Source: Lepiota brunneoincarnata | Taxonomy: Eukaryota > Basidiomycota > Agaricomycetes > Agaricales > Agaricaceae | DNA: 64,000 nucleotides | NCBI GenBank assembly: GCA_023014365.1 | Contig: JAEBUN010000044.1 | Location: forward strand, 1 to 64,000 | Direction of reading: 5' to 3' | Shown: positions 43,796 to 56,028 of the stretch, one piece after another | Layout of the letters: every line of letters begins with the position of its first letter | Position numbering within the stretch: position 1 is the stretch's first letter | Notes under the pieces: model-generated | What the model was told of the DNA's origin: nothing | Seen by the model: the letters and a program-made list of their open reading frames with translations, nothing else | Databases searched by the model: none | Position numbers and translations under genes: made by a program

Positions 43796-46700
43796 CTACA
43801 TAATCTTTGCTAGGCTAATAGATAGTGAGATCAAACAAAAACTGTGCCCAGTAATCAAGATACTTACCTCCAACTCATCATCATTTTCTGGCTGATCCCT
43901 ATGATTCCAGTCACCTGGAACAAGTAAGTATGGGTTCCATATCTGTTGATGGTCCCCTGAATCCAATCCCCATTGCATATTCCCTGCAGGTCCAGCATGT
44001 AATGATTGTTCGAACATTACCTCTTCCAAGCTTTGGATGCAGAGTCGATCTACATCTTGCCCCACCCATGATGCCTTTTTGACCTGGATAGTCCACACTT
44101 GCTCCATAATCTCTTCGATCTGCCTCTTCAATGGCGCATTTCCCATGCCTGTCCTCTGATGCAGTTGATGGGCAATAAGAAGTGTCACAGCATGGGAGAA
44201 TCCAATGCCAGCAATCCACCGTTGCCGCTGTGAAGCATCACTGTGGCATACCTCACAGTGTATCCAGTTTGAAATCATCCCCACATCCTGACAATCCAAT
44301 GAGCCAATGAAAGAAATGCCTGATTGAGGGGAAAGCTTCTTCTGATATGTATACTGTCTTGCTGGAAATAGAGGATCATTTGGAATACTAGCTGGGTTAA
44401 AGACCATTTGGTGGAGCAAAGATAAATATGGCTGTAAAGCCTGGTCAATTTCACTTGTATACAGGATGGAAATTGGATCTTCGACCACCTGGTCACACAA
44501 TTCAGGCATATTACAAGCAAGCTGCCACTGTCCCAGCTAAGAAATGTTAGCAATATTCCAAAAGAAATGAAATAGGGCATACCCTGACTGCCTGCCATGC
44601 CTTTGCTTGTCCCCATAGAGCTGTCACCAAATCCTTCTCTGGCACAACTGTGATCATGCCTGGTTTGAGTGATGTATTCTCAAACAAACAACCTCTCCAC
44701 CACTTTACCCTCCATTGCTCTCCATCATTTACCATACCAATCAACCAGACTGGGTACCAGAATACACCAAGTTGTACAAGTGCACCATGGCCAGGTCTAT
44801 ACAAGTTTTGGTGTTCAGTCACAATTAACATTTGACAGGCTTACTGTAATCTTTTTCGCCCAGGTCCTAGCTTCTCAGCTTCTCCAATATGTTGCCTACA
44901 AAATAGTAAGCCTCAGACAAAAAGATAGCTGAGTGCACTCATGTTTGTATTGATCCAGGTTTTTCATTTATTGAAGGTAGAGTACAATGATGGCACTCAA
45001 ACAGGCCCATGGATAATAACATGCGACTTTCAACTTGTTGCAGGCAGGGAGTATGAGAGTGTTGGTGACATGTTTGGCACTTAGCCAAAGATCCATAGTC
45101 TTCAGAATAGACATAGTCATAGTTCCCCCGAACCCCACAGATGCATCAGATGCAAACTGGATACAGATCTTCCACTTCAGAGTCTGTATCCCAGCCACCA
45201 TGGTTTGATGGTAAGGATTTGGTATGTAGGTGGCGAGGATAGGAGGGTAGTGGTGGTAGTTGCATCCAAAAGTGATTCTAAAGGTACCATGTCCATATCT
45301 TCACCAAGTCTTCCAGCAGTTGCCAGTGGTTCAATAGGTAGAGTTGGAGGAATGTGTGCAAGAGTAGGATGAACATATTCAACAGTCTTTGTAGATGTGG
45401 GATTGCTCATCCATGAACAATGCTGTGAATGCATTGGTACCAGGGGTCCATTGTAAGAAATAGTTGACTTTGGGGATATCTCAGGTGTTGAGAATTTAAA
45501 ATTGAACAAGTTTGAACATTGCTGAATGCGCTGGCGATAAAAGCAATCCTGAGCTTGTCATCCACCACGGAGTTTATAGACAATGACATGATGGGAATAA
45601 CCATGAGGAAAGTGGAGACTGGTGAGTGGTGCTGTTGACTGGGAATTAGACACCTGTTTAACTCTGCCACCATTGTCAAAATCATTATAGGTGTATACAC
45701 CTGGATTAGAGCGGTCTTTGTAGTGGGCAATGAAATGATTTTGCATGTGATCTGTCAAACCAAAGCCTACAAGGTTATAGGCAACCTTGAACTTCTTTGC
45801 ATCTCCTGGTCCAAGTGGCTCCAGATGGTCAGGGATATCCCAGTCCAGTTGAGTCCCATTTTGCCCAGGTGCTCATTCGATTACAAGGACAATCAGCAGA
45901 CTGACCACAAGACAGGTAATATCAGTCTGTTCACCAGTGCAGAGCAGAGTTCCCTGAGATTGTCACCAGCAGGAAGCACCAGTAGTTGTAGACTCTTGTT
46001 CCATTGCCATGAATTGTTTGAACCAGTTCACTAGGTTCCCTTCAAAGTGGGCATGGTCCCAAGCAGAGATGAGGATATCAGTCTGAGAGAGAAGGGCAGT
46101 ATGGAGCTCCAGATGACTTCCTTGAGTAGACTGATCACCATCACATGCACAAAATTGCACAGTCAAAGGAGCAAAGTATGCAAGGGGAATGATAGAGTCC
46201 TTGAAACATCCTTGGCTAGCATCCATCCTAAGTCCCTTCCAAAGCCATCCCTGCATATATGTCAGCATGAATTGAAGGATGGGCTAGTAGGTACTTACAA
46301 AAAGAGAATGGAAACCAAACTCTTCCTGAATAATCTTTTGTAAACAGAGTTGGTGTTGCAACAAGTCCTGTTCATTTGAAAGCCAGGAAGAATCTCCATT
46401 GGATTGAGACCATTGTAAAAAGTGGTTGAAGATCTTGAATATTGGGGAGTTGGTATCCATGGTACTGATAACCTCTGCAAATTCAGGAATTGTGGTAGAA
46501 ATTGAAATGTAGAGTAGCTGAAGAGAGGTATCCAGCCAACAGGAGTTTTCTTTCCACTGATAGCAGGCTGAACCCAAAACATTCCCAATTGCTGCTATGG
46601 TCTTGATTTTTTTCTGAGGGCTACTAGAATTCTTGGGTATAAGCTTTTTTGCTGTATCGAGAGCATGGCCATCATTAACAAATTTCTTGCTTGGTGATTT

Positions 46701-48918
46701 GGATTTGTGGCACTGTGATTTACATTTGGAAGGTGACATCCCAAGTATATCAAGCTTGGCTTGATCCTTCTTCCACTTGTTAGCCTTGCCATAGTGTAGT
46801 GGTACCCCCACTGGAACAAGTCAACAATTAATCTTATTAACCAAGTTTGAACTTACTTTGTTTGCTCTTGTAGTTATCCTCAAACCTAATGGCCCAATGG
46901 TAAAGTGATCGGATGCCCTCGAAGAATTGTTGGTTCCTGGCCAGCTGCAGCATAGAGCTGGAAGTGTAGGGATTCTTGAGCATTGGTAGTTGTTGGTAGA
47001 ACCTGCCATAGCTCTGGGTTTATTGTCACAAAGACAGGAAATATCATCTTGCCATGTCAAAGCCACCATAACAACCAATCTGCAGCACCAGGGAACTCTG
47101 TAAGTAACCACTCTACTGTCTTCTGGAACTCCTCCATGGACTTGATTTTGGTTAGTTTGAGTGCTTCAGCAACAAACTCCTCCCTCCGGTGAATAGGGAC
47201 AACTCCACTGATTCTTGATACTTGGGTAACTCCTTGTCTATAATGCTTGCCACAGCCTTGGATTATTTTCTCTGCAGCTAGCCTAAGCTCTTCTCCTGTC
47301 CAGGGATCTTGGTTGGCTAAGCAGATTTCAACAAAGGCTTCAATGTAGCCTTCTCTTTGAGCATCACTGAAGTCCATAACCTGCAAGATATTAGATTCTA
47401 AAATGATCTGATGAAGATGAGGCTATACCATTGCAAACATTTTATCTTGAACAGGAATTTTGTGGAGAGTGGCTTGGGCAATGATGGTTTGGAAAGTGCT
47501 GAGGAAATGTAGCCTGTAGTACTCAGGCTGAGCCACCATCCATGAAAGACATCAGAATTGGAATCCATTTTTGAAGGACTGGGGAATAGATAGAGGACAT
47601 CATCAGGGCCCAGCCACTGTCTGCCCAGAATCCATGAGCAGCATCAGCAACCATTCCACCACCAATATCCTCATCAGATTCATCATTCCAGTAGAGAGCC
47701 TGAGAAGCCATGAAGGAGGACTGGAAGCATATGATATTTTCTAGTCCAAATTGTGAAATTTTGATGAAACTTGGGTGCTCTCGTGCAAATTCCTTCAAGC
47801 TAGTGAAGAATGGGTGAGGGTCTGGGGGTGTATACTGCTTAATAACACGATTTCATTCATAGGTTACTTGTCCTTGGTTGTGAAGTGCAGGTGAGATGAC
47901 ATTGACCAATTGTCCAGGTCCATTCAAGCTTCTGATACCAAATTGTAAAGCAAATGGTCCCATTTTTGGATGGTCTAGGACTATCTGATCAAATTTAGCC
48001 TCTTCATCAGCATCCAGATGGATGTTAGCAGGAGGATGAGGATGATTATGAATACCCTCCTGTATGAAGTACTTTCCCCCTTGCCAAGTATACACTGTGG
48101 ACTGAACATCACATTGCATCCAAAAGACTTCTTTCCCACAATTGCAACCTTCTTCAGACTGTTTTTGGCGGCTGGCTTTGGTAGTTTTTGGCTGTATAAG
48201 CATGTTGCAATTAGGGTCAATGCATTGAAAAATGCCTAGACATTCTCACATTGACTTGAACCCTTTTTGCCATTTGGGAGCTTTATCCCAACCATTGTTA
48301 TGGTTACGACCACCCTTGACCTTGAATGCCCAATGAATCGGTGGCCACTTGCCTTTGATGAGTTCATCAGGTGTAAAGTTCCATTCAAAAGCTCCAACAG
48401 GAAAGTATGGCCATGACTTCCTAGTCTCCTTCAATCCTTCCATTGGCTGTTGTGGGAGAGGAGGCTGAACTAACTGTCCAAGGCTGGCAAGTGTGGTGGA
48501 TGGATTGGCTGGAAGAGAGGAATTCATAGAAAGGGAGGGTCCAGATATGATATGTGAAGTTGATGGAATAGAGGGAGTGATAAAATGATTAGGAATATGT
48601 GAAGGTGGTTGAGTCACAGGTTTTGTTTCAAGGGAGAATTGAGGGAGTAGAGGAAGTCCAGGGATAGTAATAGGATGGGTGGGGCCATGGTTGACCTGTG
48701 AATGAGGGGGCATAGATCCTGGCTGAGGCAATAATACTGATTGAAGTGCTTGAATAAGAACTTGTATGTCAGTTGTTTCTGTAACAAGTAAGTTTGTGTA
48801 AGTTAGCTTTTAAATTAAAGTAAAGTAACAAATGTGAGGCTGGATGAAGCTGTTGTATGGATGGAATTGGTTGGGGGGCCATCTGTGGAGATTTGGGAGG
48901 TAGCGGTGGAGGGGACAT
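43796..48918 (-). pseudogene. GCM-like zinc domain + transposase-like + USP-like peptidase gene
   Basis: A ~5-kb multi-exon gene. From ATG 48918 there is a Pro-rich N-terminus (MSPPPLPPKSPQ). Next is a GCM/FLYWCH-like zinc domain with FQCIDPNC, GCNCGKEVFWMQC and IHNHPHPP (about 48215-48050). A central region has FQSSFMASQAL, MVADAAHGFW, SSIYSPVLQKW (about 47735-47570) and, after an intron (GTATAG...TTGCAG, about 47428-47381), MDFSDAQREGYIEAFVE, resembling a MULE-type DDE core. Then NSCWLDTSLQLLY (about 46540-46500) and VYTYNDFDNGG with PHGYSHHVIVYKLRGG (about 45700-45560), like the Cys and His boxes of ubiquitin-specific peptidases. The tail continues to ~43796 with PVWLIGM...WRVKWWRG. TGA stops (48241, 47851) and a frameshift near 47527 disable it. 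Confidence 0.5.
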
Positions 48919-49299
48919 CTTGTTCTGACTTGAAAAAGTACTTTGTATAGTGCTTAATGAATCCCTGTGATAATTTAGTATCATGACTTCATACAAGTTT
49001 AATTCTGACTTACAAAAACCATGGGGAAATTTATGTCTGGTACAGATAGTTGAGGTTTGGAATGAGAAGTAGGAACTCAAGGTAGAGTTAGAGAGCAGTG
49101 AAGAAGTAAAACCATGTAGGGGGGATGTTGGAATATTTATTGGTGTACCAATGGTATTTTATACTTCTAACTATGAGTCATATCCTCATTGTATGATATC
49201 CCAAGAGTAGCAGAAAACATGGGATACGGATCTTAAATATATTGAAAGAGCGGACATTGGTTTGAGAATGATGAAATATTGATCTTGCATGTATTGAAA

Positions 49300-49390
49300 T
49301 GTGAGCAGGATTCAAACCCTCAACCTCAAAAATGGAAATAACATGTTTGTATGGAGCTTGAAACACTAACCATTACACCATAGTGTTATT
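49300..49390 (-). other. tRNA-like sequence with pol III A and B boxes
   Basis: On the minus strand TGGTGTAATGGTTAGTG (49380-49364) fits the A box and GGGTTTGAATCCTGC (49319-49305) the B box, about 60 bp apart. The acceptor-stem bases on either side do not pair well and the T stem is imperfect, so it is not a credible tRNA gene. A tRNA-derived SINE or relic is more likely. Flanking DNA is AT-rich. Confidence 0.5.
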
Positions 49391-49419
49391 TTATGTAATA
49401 TTTTGCTTATATGTACCAT

Positions 49420-50068
49420 AATAATCGATTTTATGAAAAATACCCATATAAATATATTACCTAAAGTTTGGAATTAAAAAATATATTATGAGATTTATTT
49501 TTCAAATAAATAAATAATGGTATACATCAGCATATACTGTCATTGGTTGGTAGGTCAGATGAGTGATAAGCTCAGACAAACACTTCTATCTCACTCTATA
49601 CTGGCCCAATTATTATATATATTATGGTAGAATGATGTATCAACATTGGAGTTTGAGTATTTGCTTGTGGGAATGCAGTGACTGATGTGACTGTCTGGGC
49701 TTGTTGCCCACCTGACCTACCAACCTACCACAGTATTATCTTAAGTTTAGAATCAAAAATCATATGAGAGCTATCATGCAATTAATTAATTATAGTTTAA
49801 GGTACCTGTCGGCATATATCTAGAGCTTGGAAGTAGAAATCATGTATGAGAGTTATCATGTAATAAATTAATTATGGTTCAAGGTACCTGTCAACATATA
49901 TTACCTAAAGTTCAGAATTAACAATGATTTATGAGAGTTATTGTGTAATAAATAAATTATGGTTCAAGGTACCCATCAATATATATCTGGAGCTTGGAAA
50001 CAAAAATGATTTATGAGAGTTATCATGTAATAAATTGATTATGGTCCAAGATACCCATCAACATATAT
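49420..50068. repeat. AT-rich tandem units of ~82 bp
   Basis: Four adjacent units at about 49739-50068 (TATGAGAGTTATCATGTAATAAATTAATTATGGTTCAAGGTACC core broken into its shared words ATGAGAG(T/C)TAT, TAATAAATT and CAAGGTACC) and a fifth divergent one at 49435-49540. The intervening 49545-49735 has no gene. Confidence 0.7.
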
Positions 50069-50089
50069 TGGAGTATGCTCAAGGCTCAA

Positions 50090-50414
50090 TAACAGCAATA
50101 TTACAGTAATGTGGCAGTAATGTGTGGTAAAGTGGTATTGCAGTAAGATGGCAGCAATGTGCTGTAATGTGTGGTAAAGTGACAGTTCTATCACAGCAAG
50201 GTGGCAGCAATGTCACAGTAGCATGGTGGTAATGTGTGGTAGGGTGATGGCAGTGTGTGGTACCACATGTGGTAAAGTGGTATTGCAGTAAGATGGCAGC
50301 AATGTGCTGTAATGTGTGGTAAAGTGACAGTTCTATCACAGCAAGGTGGCAGCAATGTCACAGTAGCATGGTGGTAATGTGTGGTAGGGTGATGGCAGTG
50401 TGTGGTACCACATG
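50090..50414. repeat. 146-bp perfect tandem duplication of GTAATGTG minisatellite
   Basis: Copies at 50123-50268 and 50269-50414 appear identical base for base; the array starts near 50090. The unit is itself made of GTGGTAATGTG, GGCAGCAATGT and GTCACAGTAG words like those at 25.4 and 34.1 kb. Perfect identity implies a recent duplication. 50415-50796 has no recognised gene. Confidence 0.9.
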
Positions 50415-50796
50415 TGGCAAATTCTTAAGGCCCCTTTGAGAGTAGCATACCTTTGCTAAGCTTATTCCAGAATGATGTCATGTCACCAAGTTTAAATGTA
50501 TAGATCAACTTCTTGTTGCTATAGCCTAAATTTTTATCTTGTTATTGGGTCTTTTAAAAGTCCCAAGGTCTCATTTCCTCTCTTTTGTTCTCCCTCTCAC
50601 TTCTCACTTGTCTATTTTCATCTCAACTTTCACTCTTCAATGTCCACTTTTATCAGCAATGGACCAAAATATGTGCAACAAATGTGCCTGATATGAAGAA
50701 GACATGGACTCCTCCTCTGGTGAGTGTAAGGGTGACCTGGTTGCCATGTTACGTTGGCTGAGCAGGGAGAAACCTTAGTATCATTTCTGGACTTCT

Positions 50797-51461
50797 TGTT
50801 AGAGCTGGTGCGGATCAGGACTGAAGCAGAGGGTCGGGGTAGTGTCCTTGATATAAGGTAACCAGGAGTCAGGATGAAGTCAGCACATAGACTTTGGGAC
50901 TGAGGCAGAGTACTTCAGGTGGGAGGTTGGACTTGCAGCCTCAGCTTATGTGTTGTGCCCTCCTACTGCCCTAGCATGTATTTCAGGAAGTCAGAACCAA
51001 AGCGGAGTGAGGCAAGATAGAGAGAGGAGGATAGGGAGACAGGGAGCTAGTCCACTGCTTGATTTGATTATCAGACTGAAGAGTACAAGCCAAGTACCTA
51101 TGGTATATATACTACTGGCCTTACAAACTATGACTTGTACTGATTATGTGTGGAGTGAAGTGGAGACTGATATAGTTACAAATGGATTCCAAATGGATTA
51201 CAAATGGAATGGAAACTGGTACAGGTATGGAGACTGATAATGTATCTTGACTACAGATGGGAAATGGAGACTGGGAAATAGAGACACCAAGGGTCAGGTG
51301 ACCATGGCATGTGTGGAGATGGTTGTGTGATCAGGGCAATGGGTTGTGGTTGGAGCAAGTCAGGGCCAAGTTGGAGGGCAGAGGGTTGTTATGTGGAGCG
51401 CACATGGAGTCGAGAAGCTGAAGTATAATGGTTAAGCTCTGGGTTTGGCATGGATATGACA
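50797..51461 (-). repeat. 3' LTR of element B
   Basis: Reads TGTTAGAGCTGG ... GGATATGACA on the plus strand, i.e. the complement of the family-A LTR; 665 bp. It adjoins the PPT complement at 51462-51476. Confidence 0.93.
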
Positions 51462-51594
51462 GTGCCCCCCCTTTAGGGCCGAGCCTCAAGGCCCTAGGTG
51501 GTCTAGACTGGGGCCTATCAGAAAACTCTGCTGGGGTATAAAAACAGGGTGAACTGGTTTGGGTTGGGAGAACACAACTTAACCCCATACTCCC

Positions 51595-53287
51595 ATGAGC
51601 AGACAACCATCCTGACAACTGACCACCGCAGAGTGCAAGGTGCAACTGCTGAGGGAGAAGGCAGAGCAAGAGGAACAACAGTGACTGGAAATCAAGAGGT
51701 TGGAGGAGGAGGAGCGGCAGCAGCTGATAGTGCTGCATCAGTGACAAGCAGAGGAGCAGGCAAGGTGTTAGAGCCAGTGCGGGTCGGGACCAAAGCGGAG
51801 GGTCAGGGTGGTATCCTTGATATAGGGTAACCGGGGGACAGGGCAAAGTCAGTGCATAGACTTCGGGACCGAGGCGGAGTACGTCGGGCGGGGGGTTGGA
51901 CTTGCAGCCTCAGCATATGTGCTGTGCCCTCCTACTGTCCTAGTCCGTATTTCAGGAAGTCAGGGCCGAAGCGGAGCGAGGCAGAAGAGAGGAGAGGATA
52001 GAGAACAGGGAGCTGGTCCACTGCTCGATTCGATTATCAGACTGAGGAGTACAAGCCAAGTACCTACAGTATATATACTACTGGCCTTACAAACTATGAC
52101 TCGTACTGATTATGTGCGGAGCGAAGCGGAGGCCAATATGGTTACAAACGGATTACAAACAGATTACAAATGGAATGGAAACCGGTACAGGTGTGGAGAC
52201 CGATAACGTATCTTGACTACGGACAGGAAATGGAGACTGGAACTAGAGACACCAAGGGTCAGGTGACCACGGCACGTGTGGAGGTGGTCGCGTGATTGGG
52301 GCAGTGGGTTGCGGTTGGGGCAGGTCGGGGCCGAGTCAGAGGGCAGAGGGTTGTTGTGTGGAACACACGTGGAGTTGAGAAGCCAAAGTTTAAATGATTA
52401 GACTCTGAGTTGGCATGGATATGACACAAGGGAGTACCTGGTGGAAGAGATCAGGTGGCAACAAGACAAGGCTGCCAAGGCAGAGCATCAGGCAATTTGG
52501 GCCAGACTCATTGCAACTACTGTGGGGGCATCATCAAGCTGCCTACTGGAAGAACTGATGGAGGTAGATATGGAGGAGTTGGAATCCAATTACACAGATA
52601 GTGATGAGATGGAAGATGAGGAGGAGGAGGAGGAGGAGGACTCTGGGGATACAGGGGGTAAGGGCAAAGCAAGGGTGAGGGTGGCCCTGCGATGGGGCCA
52701 TGTGAATGTATTTGGGGGTGAGAACTCCTGCTGGAGGTGTGAGCGAGATGGGGTCCAGTGCAAGGTTGCCAGCGGGTGAGTTGTTTTTTGAAGGTTTCTG
52801 GGATACATACTGATAGGGTTTTAGTAACACCAGGAGTTGCCGTTGGTGTAGTAAAATGAAGAAATGATGTGGAAGCCAAGAGGAAATGGAGCTGAGCAGG
52901 GCTGGCAGGTTGTCAGGCCAACAGTTTGAGGGTAAGTAAAGAGTCCTGTATTGTGATGTATGCTAATCAGTGGGTGTTATAGAGTTGAAATGGCTCATCG
53001 AGGAAAAACACCAGGAGACCATCAAAAAGGTCAACATCCTGGAGGTACAGCTCAAGTGGTCCATTGCTCAATTGGGGGAGAAGGTGGACAAGGTGGAGCA
53101 GGTGGCAGGTTGTTATGAGCAACTGCAGCATTGGGAAGGGCAGGTGGATCGTAATTGGTCAAGTGGAAATATTATGGAGACTGAGAGTTTGGAGGAGAGC
53201 ATTGGGGCTGCCTCGGAAGAGGTGGTGCAGGACTTGATGGAAGATGATGCTGCACAGTCACCTAGCCCCTCTGGAGATGATAAGTAA
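51595..53287 (+). pseudogene. Antisense Cys-cluster gene of element B, split by solo LTR
   Basis: The counterpart of 8440-9482. Exon 1 starts ATGAGCAGACAACC at 51595, is interrupted by the solo LTR between 51765 and 52427, and resumes (EEIRWQQDKAAKAEHQA) to 52775, ending with an acidic Glu run and NSCWRCERDGVQC. Exon 2 (52825-52931) has SCRWCSKMKK-stop-C (TGG to TGA). Exon 3 (52983-53287) is a coiled coil (LIEEKHQETIKKVNILEVQL) with an acidic end. Intron positions and phases equal those in element A. GT-AG borders are GTGAG, GTAAG and TAG. Early stops also lie in exon 1 (about 51613). The function is unknown. Confidence 0.72.
51766..52426 (-). mobile_element. Family-A solo LTR nested in element B
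   Basis: A 661-bp complete LTR (complement orientation, TGTTAGAG ... GGATATGACA) with perfect TSD CAAGG at 51761-51765 and 52427-52431. It keeps more CpGs than the flanking element B LTR, consistent with later insertion. It splits exon 1 of the antisense gene. Confidence 0.95.
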
Positions 53288-53359
53288 TTTGGTAGTAGTT
53301 TTTGTGTTTTTTTGATAAATCTTGTTGTTTCTTGGTGTGATGGGTGATCAGTGGAAAAC

Positions 53360-54907
53360 TCAGAGTGAATGGAGGGGGCCAGGCTTAGCAGGGTAAGAGG
53401 AATGGAAAGCCTCTACTAGATCTATGGCATGTTCAAGCTCAGTAGCTGGTAACCACAAAGACTCTTCTTCAGTGTCTTCATAACCTAACCAAATGACTTT
53501 GTAGAGGAGTTTGCATGTGCAGTGCCGATCAATCTTTGAGTTGACAATGCGAGCAATCTTGTATTCTGGCTTGCTGTCAATAGAAACTGGCATGGGTGGC
53601 GGGTCCAATTGGGTGGGTATGGTATTTGGTGTGGCCGGTTCAAGCATAGAAACATGGAAAACTGGGTGTACTCCACGCATGGAGTCAGGGAGTCAGAGGG
53701 TGAAGGAGTGGGTACTTGCTTGGGTGATGATCTCATAGGGTCCAAGGAACTTTTCAGAGAGTTTTTTGGAGGGATGGGTGGTGCAGAAGAACTGGGCTTT
53801 AATGAACACTTTTTGCCCAACCTTGAAGTCCAGAGCCAGGAGATGGCAGGCATCAGTGGAGGTCTGGTATTGTTGCTGGGCTAATGCTATTTCCGACTTC
53901 AAGGTGGTATGTAGGTTGTCGAGATCAACAGCAAAATGGCAGGCCTGAGCAGAGGTGAGGTCACATTCAGGATGAACTGTGATGTTTGGATGGTATCCTT
54001 TATTAGCAAAGAACAGGGAGATACCAGTGGTGGCACTAGGAGCATTATTGTATGCAAACTCAGCTAGTGGTAGTAATTTGGACCAATTGTCCTGTTGGTA
54101 GTTACAATAGACCTGGAGATATTGTTCCAGGGTCTGGTTGGTGTGTTCCATCTGTCCATTGCCTTCTGGGTGGTAGCCTGAAGTGAAGTGTAGTTTCATG
54201 TTGAGGGCTTGTCCCAATGAGTGGAAGAAGTGAGAGACAAATTTGGAGCCATGGTTGGAGGTAACATGTTCAGGTATGCCATGCTTGGAGAAGATGTGGA
54301 GGATGAATAGGCAGGTGAGGTTGGAGGAGGTGACAGTATTGTAGGTGGGGATGAATAAGGATTGCTTGGTGAGTCTGTTGACTACTACTAGGATGGTGTT
54401 GTAACCAGAAGAGGCAGGGAGTTTCTTGATGAAGTCCATGGAGATTGAGTTCCAAGGGCATTTGGGGATGGGGAGTTGCTTGAGGAGACTGTAGGGGTGG
54501 TGGTGCTGGGGTTTAGACCTCATACAGGTGACACAAGACTTACAGAAATCTTTGATGAAGGTGTGGACACTAGGCCAGGTGTATTCGCACTAGATGAGTT
54601 CCAGCATTTTATTCTGACCAAAGTGGCTGGCTAGGACATGATCATGCTTGTACTGGAGGACCTGAAGTCAGAGATTGTCAGTGTCAGGAACATAGATTCT
54701 GTTGTCTAAGAGGAGGAAACCTTTATCATCAACTGACCAACAGCCTTCTGGGCTAGCAAGATGGGCAGAGGCGGTCAGATCTGCTGGTAGAGTGGTGAGG
54801 ATATCATGGTGTAGCTGGTTGAGATCCATGACTACAGCTGCGCAAAGGGAAGGGGCATAAAGAATGGTGGCACAGACAGAGGCCGCAAGCTGTCTGTGGG
54901 TGAACAC
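53360..54907 (-). pseudogene. Integrase and chromodomain of element B
   Basis: The same domains as in element A. The chromodomain is at 53680-53360 (YKIARIVNSK, LYKVIWLGYE, SLWLPATEL), preceded by a TGA at 53693. The DDE core lies at 54523-53694 with SMDF, VTSNH (the second Asp region; Asn replaces Asp here, against VTSDH in A) and GNGQMEHTNQ. The zinc-binding part is upstream to 54907 (CATILYAPSL, VLDNRIYVPDTDNL), broken by stops near 54668 and 54590. Loss of the second catalytic Asp (GAC to AAC) again fits CpG to CpA. Confidence 0.85.
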
Positions 54908-55998
54908 AGGCCAGAAGTTGTGTGGGTTGACTGCAAGCTGTTCATGGGTGAGTCAGAGGCATTGGTCTCGACAATGATCTGAGCGTCGGGGGCCCAAGGA
55001 GTGAGGACAGGAGCAGATATGAATGCTTCCTTCAGGGAGTTAAAGGCTTTCCATTTCACATCTTTGTGGGTGAGGTGAGTGAGTGGAACGACAATGTCAG
55101 AGTAACCATGAATGAAGTGACAGTAGAAATTGGTGAAACCTAAGAAGGACTGGATGTCCTTGACTTTCTTAGGTTCTGGCCACTCCTGGATGGTCTTGAC
55201 CTTAGATTGGTCCATTTGGAGACCATCAGGGGAAAGGATGTAGCCAAGGTATTCCACTGTGTCAGAGTGGAACTGGCATTTGTCAGGGTGGGCATATAGA
55301 CCATGTTGTCGGAGCCACTTGAGGACCTCCTTGACTTGGTCACAATGGATACTATGATTGTCAGAGTATATCAGAATGTTGTCAAGATAGATAGTAACAC
55401 AGATGTCAAGCATGTCCTTGAATATATTGTTCATGAACTGCTGGAAGGTGGCAGGGGCATTGGTGAGGCTGAAAGGCATAACCATCCATTTGAAGGAGCC
55501 GTAGTGGGTCTGAAAGGTGGTCTTCCATTCGTCGCCATCAGCAATGCAGACTAGATGGTAAGTGTGACAGAGGTCAATTTTGGTATATATGCAGGCTTTG
55601 CAAGGGGAGTCTAAGAGGTCGGAGATGAGTGGAAGGGGGTAGCGATCCTTCTTGGTAATATGGTTGAGACCTCTAAAATCAACACATAAATGGAGGGAGC
55701 CATCCTTTTTCTTGACAAAGAGGACTGGGGCTCCATGAGGAGAAGTGGAAGGGTGAATGAAACCAAAGGATAAATGTTTGTCAATAAAATCATATAGAGC
55801 TCCAAGCTCTGATTGTGAAAGGGAGTAAATGGTACTGACTGGAGCCTGACCACCATCCTCTAGGTTAATCTGGAGGTTGTAAGGGCAGTGTGGAGTGAGT
55901 GTGTCAGCACGCAATTTACTGAAAACATCAGCAAACTTGTGGTATTCCTCAGGGATGGACAAGAGATCAGCCAGGTCTTCAGAGACAGAAGAGGACAT
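54832..55998 (-). pseudogene. RT of element B, RNase H deleted, YLDN
   Basis: A 388-codon open frame. RT motifs match element A (VLFVKKKDGSLHLCVDFRG, MPFSLTNAPATFQ), but the catalytic YLDD is YLDN (AAC at 55380-55378), so polymerase activity should be lost although no stop is present. After the start of RNase H (VETNASD, about 54963) the sequence jumps to the region just before integrase, removing ~370 bp found in A (about 6432-6805) and leaving a short filler that repeats CACCCATGAACAGCTTG. The last ~45 codons are therefore out-of-place sequence. Confidence 0.88.
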
Positions 55999-56028
55999 GG
56001 CTGATGTGGAGGCAGCAGAGAGGTTGAT

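Noticed and set aside
49300..49390. A functional tRNA gene
   Set aside because: A and B boxes match, but the acceptor and T stems do not pair and the region between them is too irregular.
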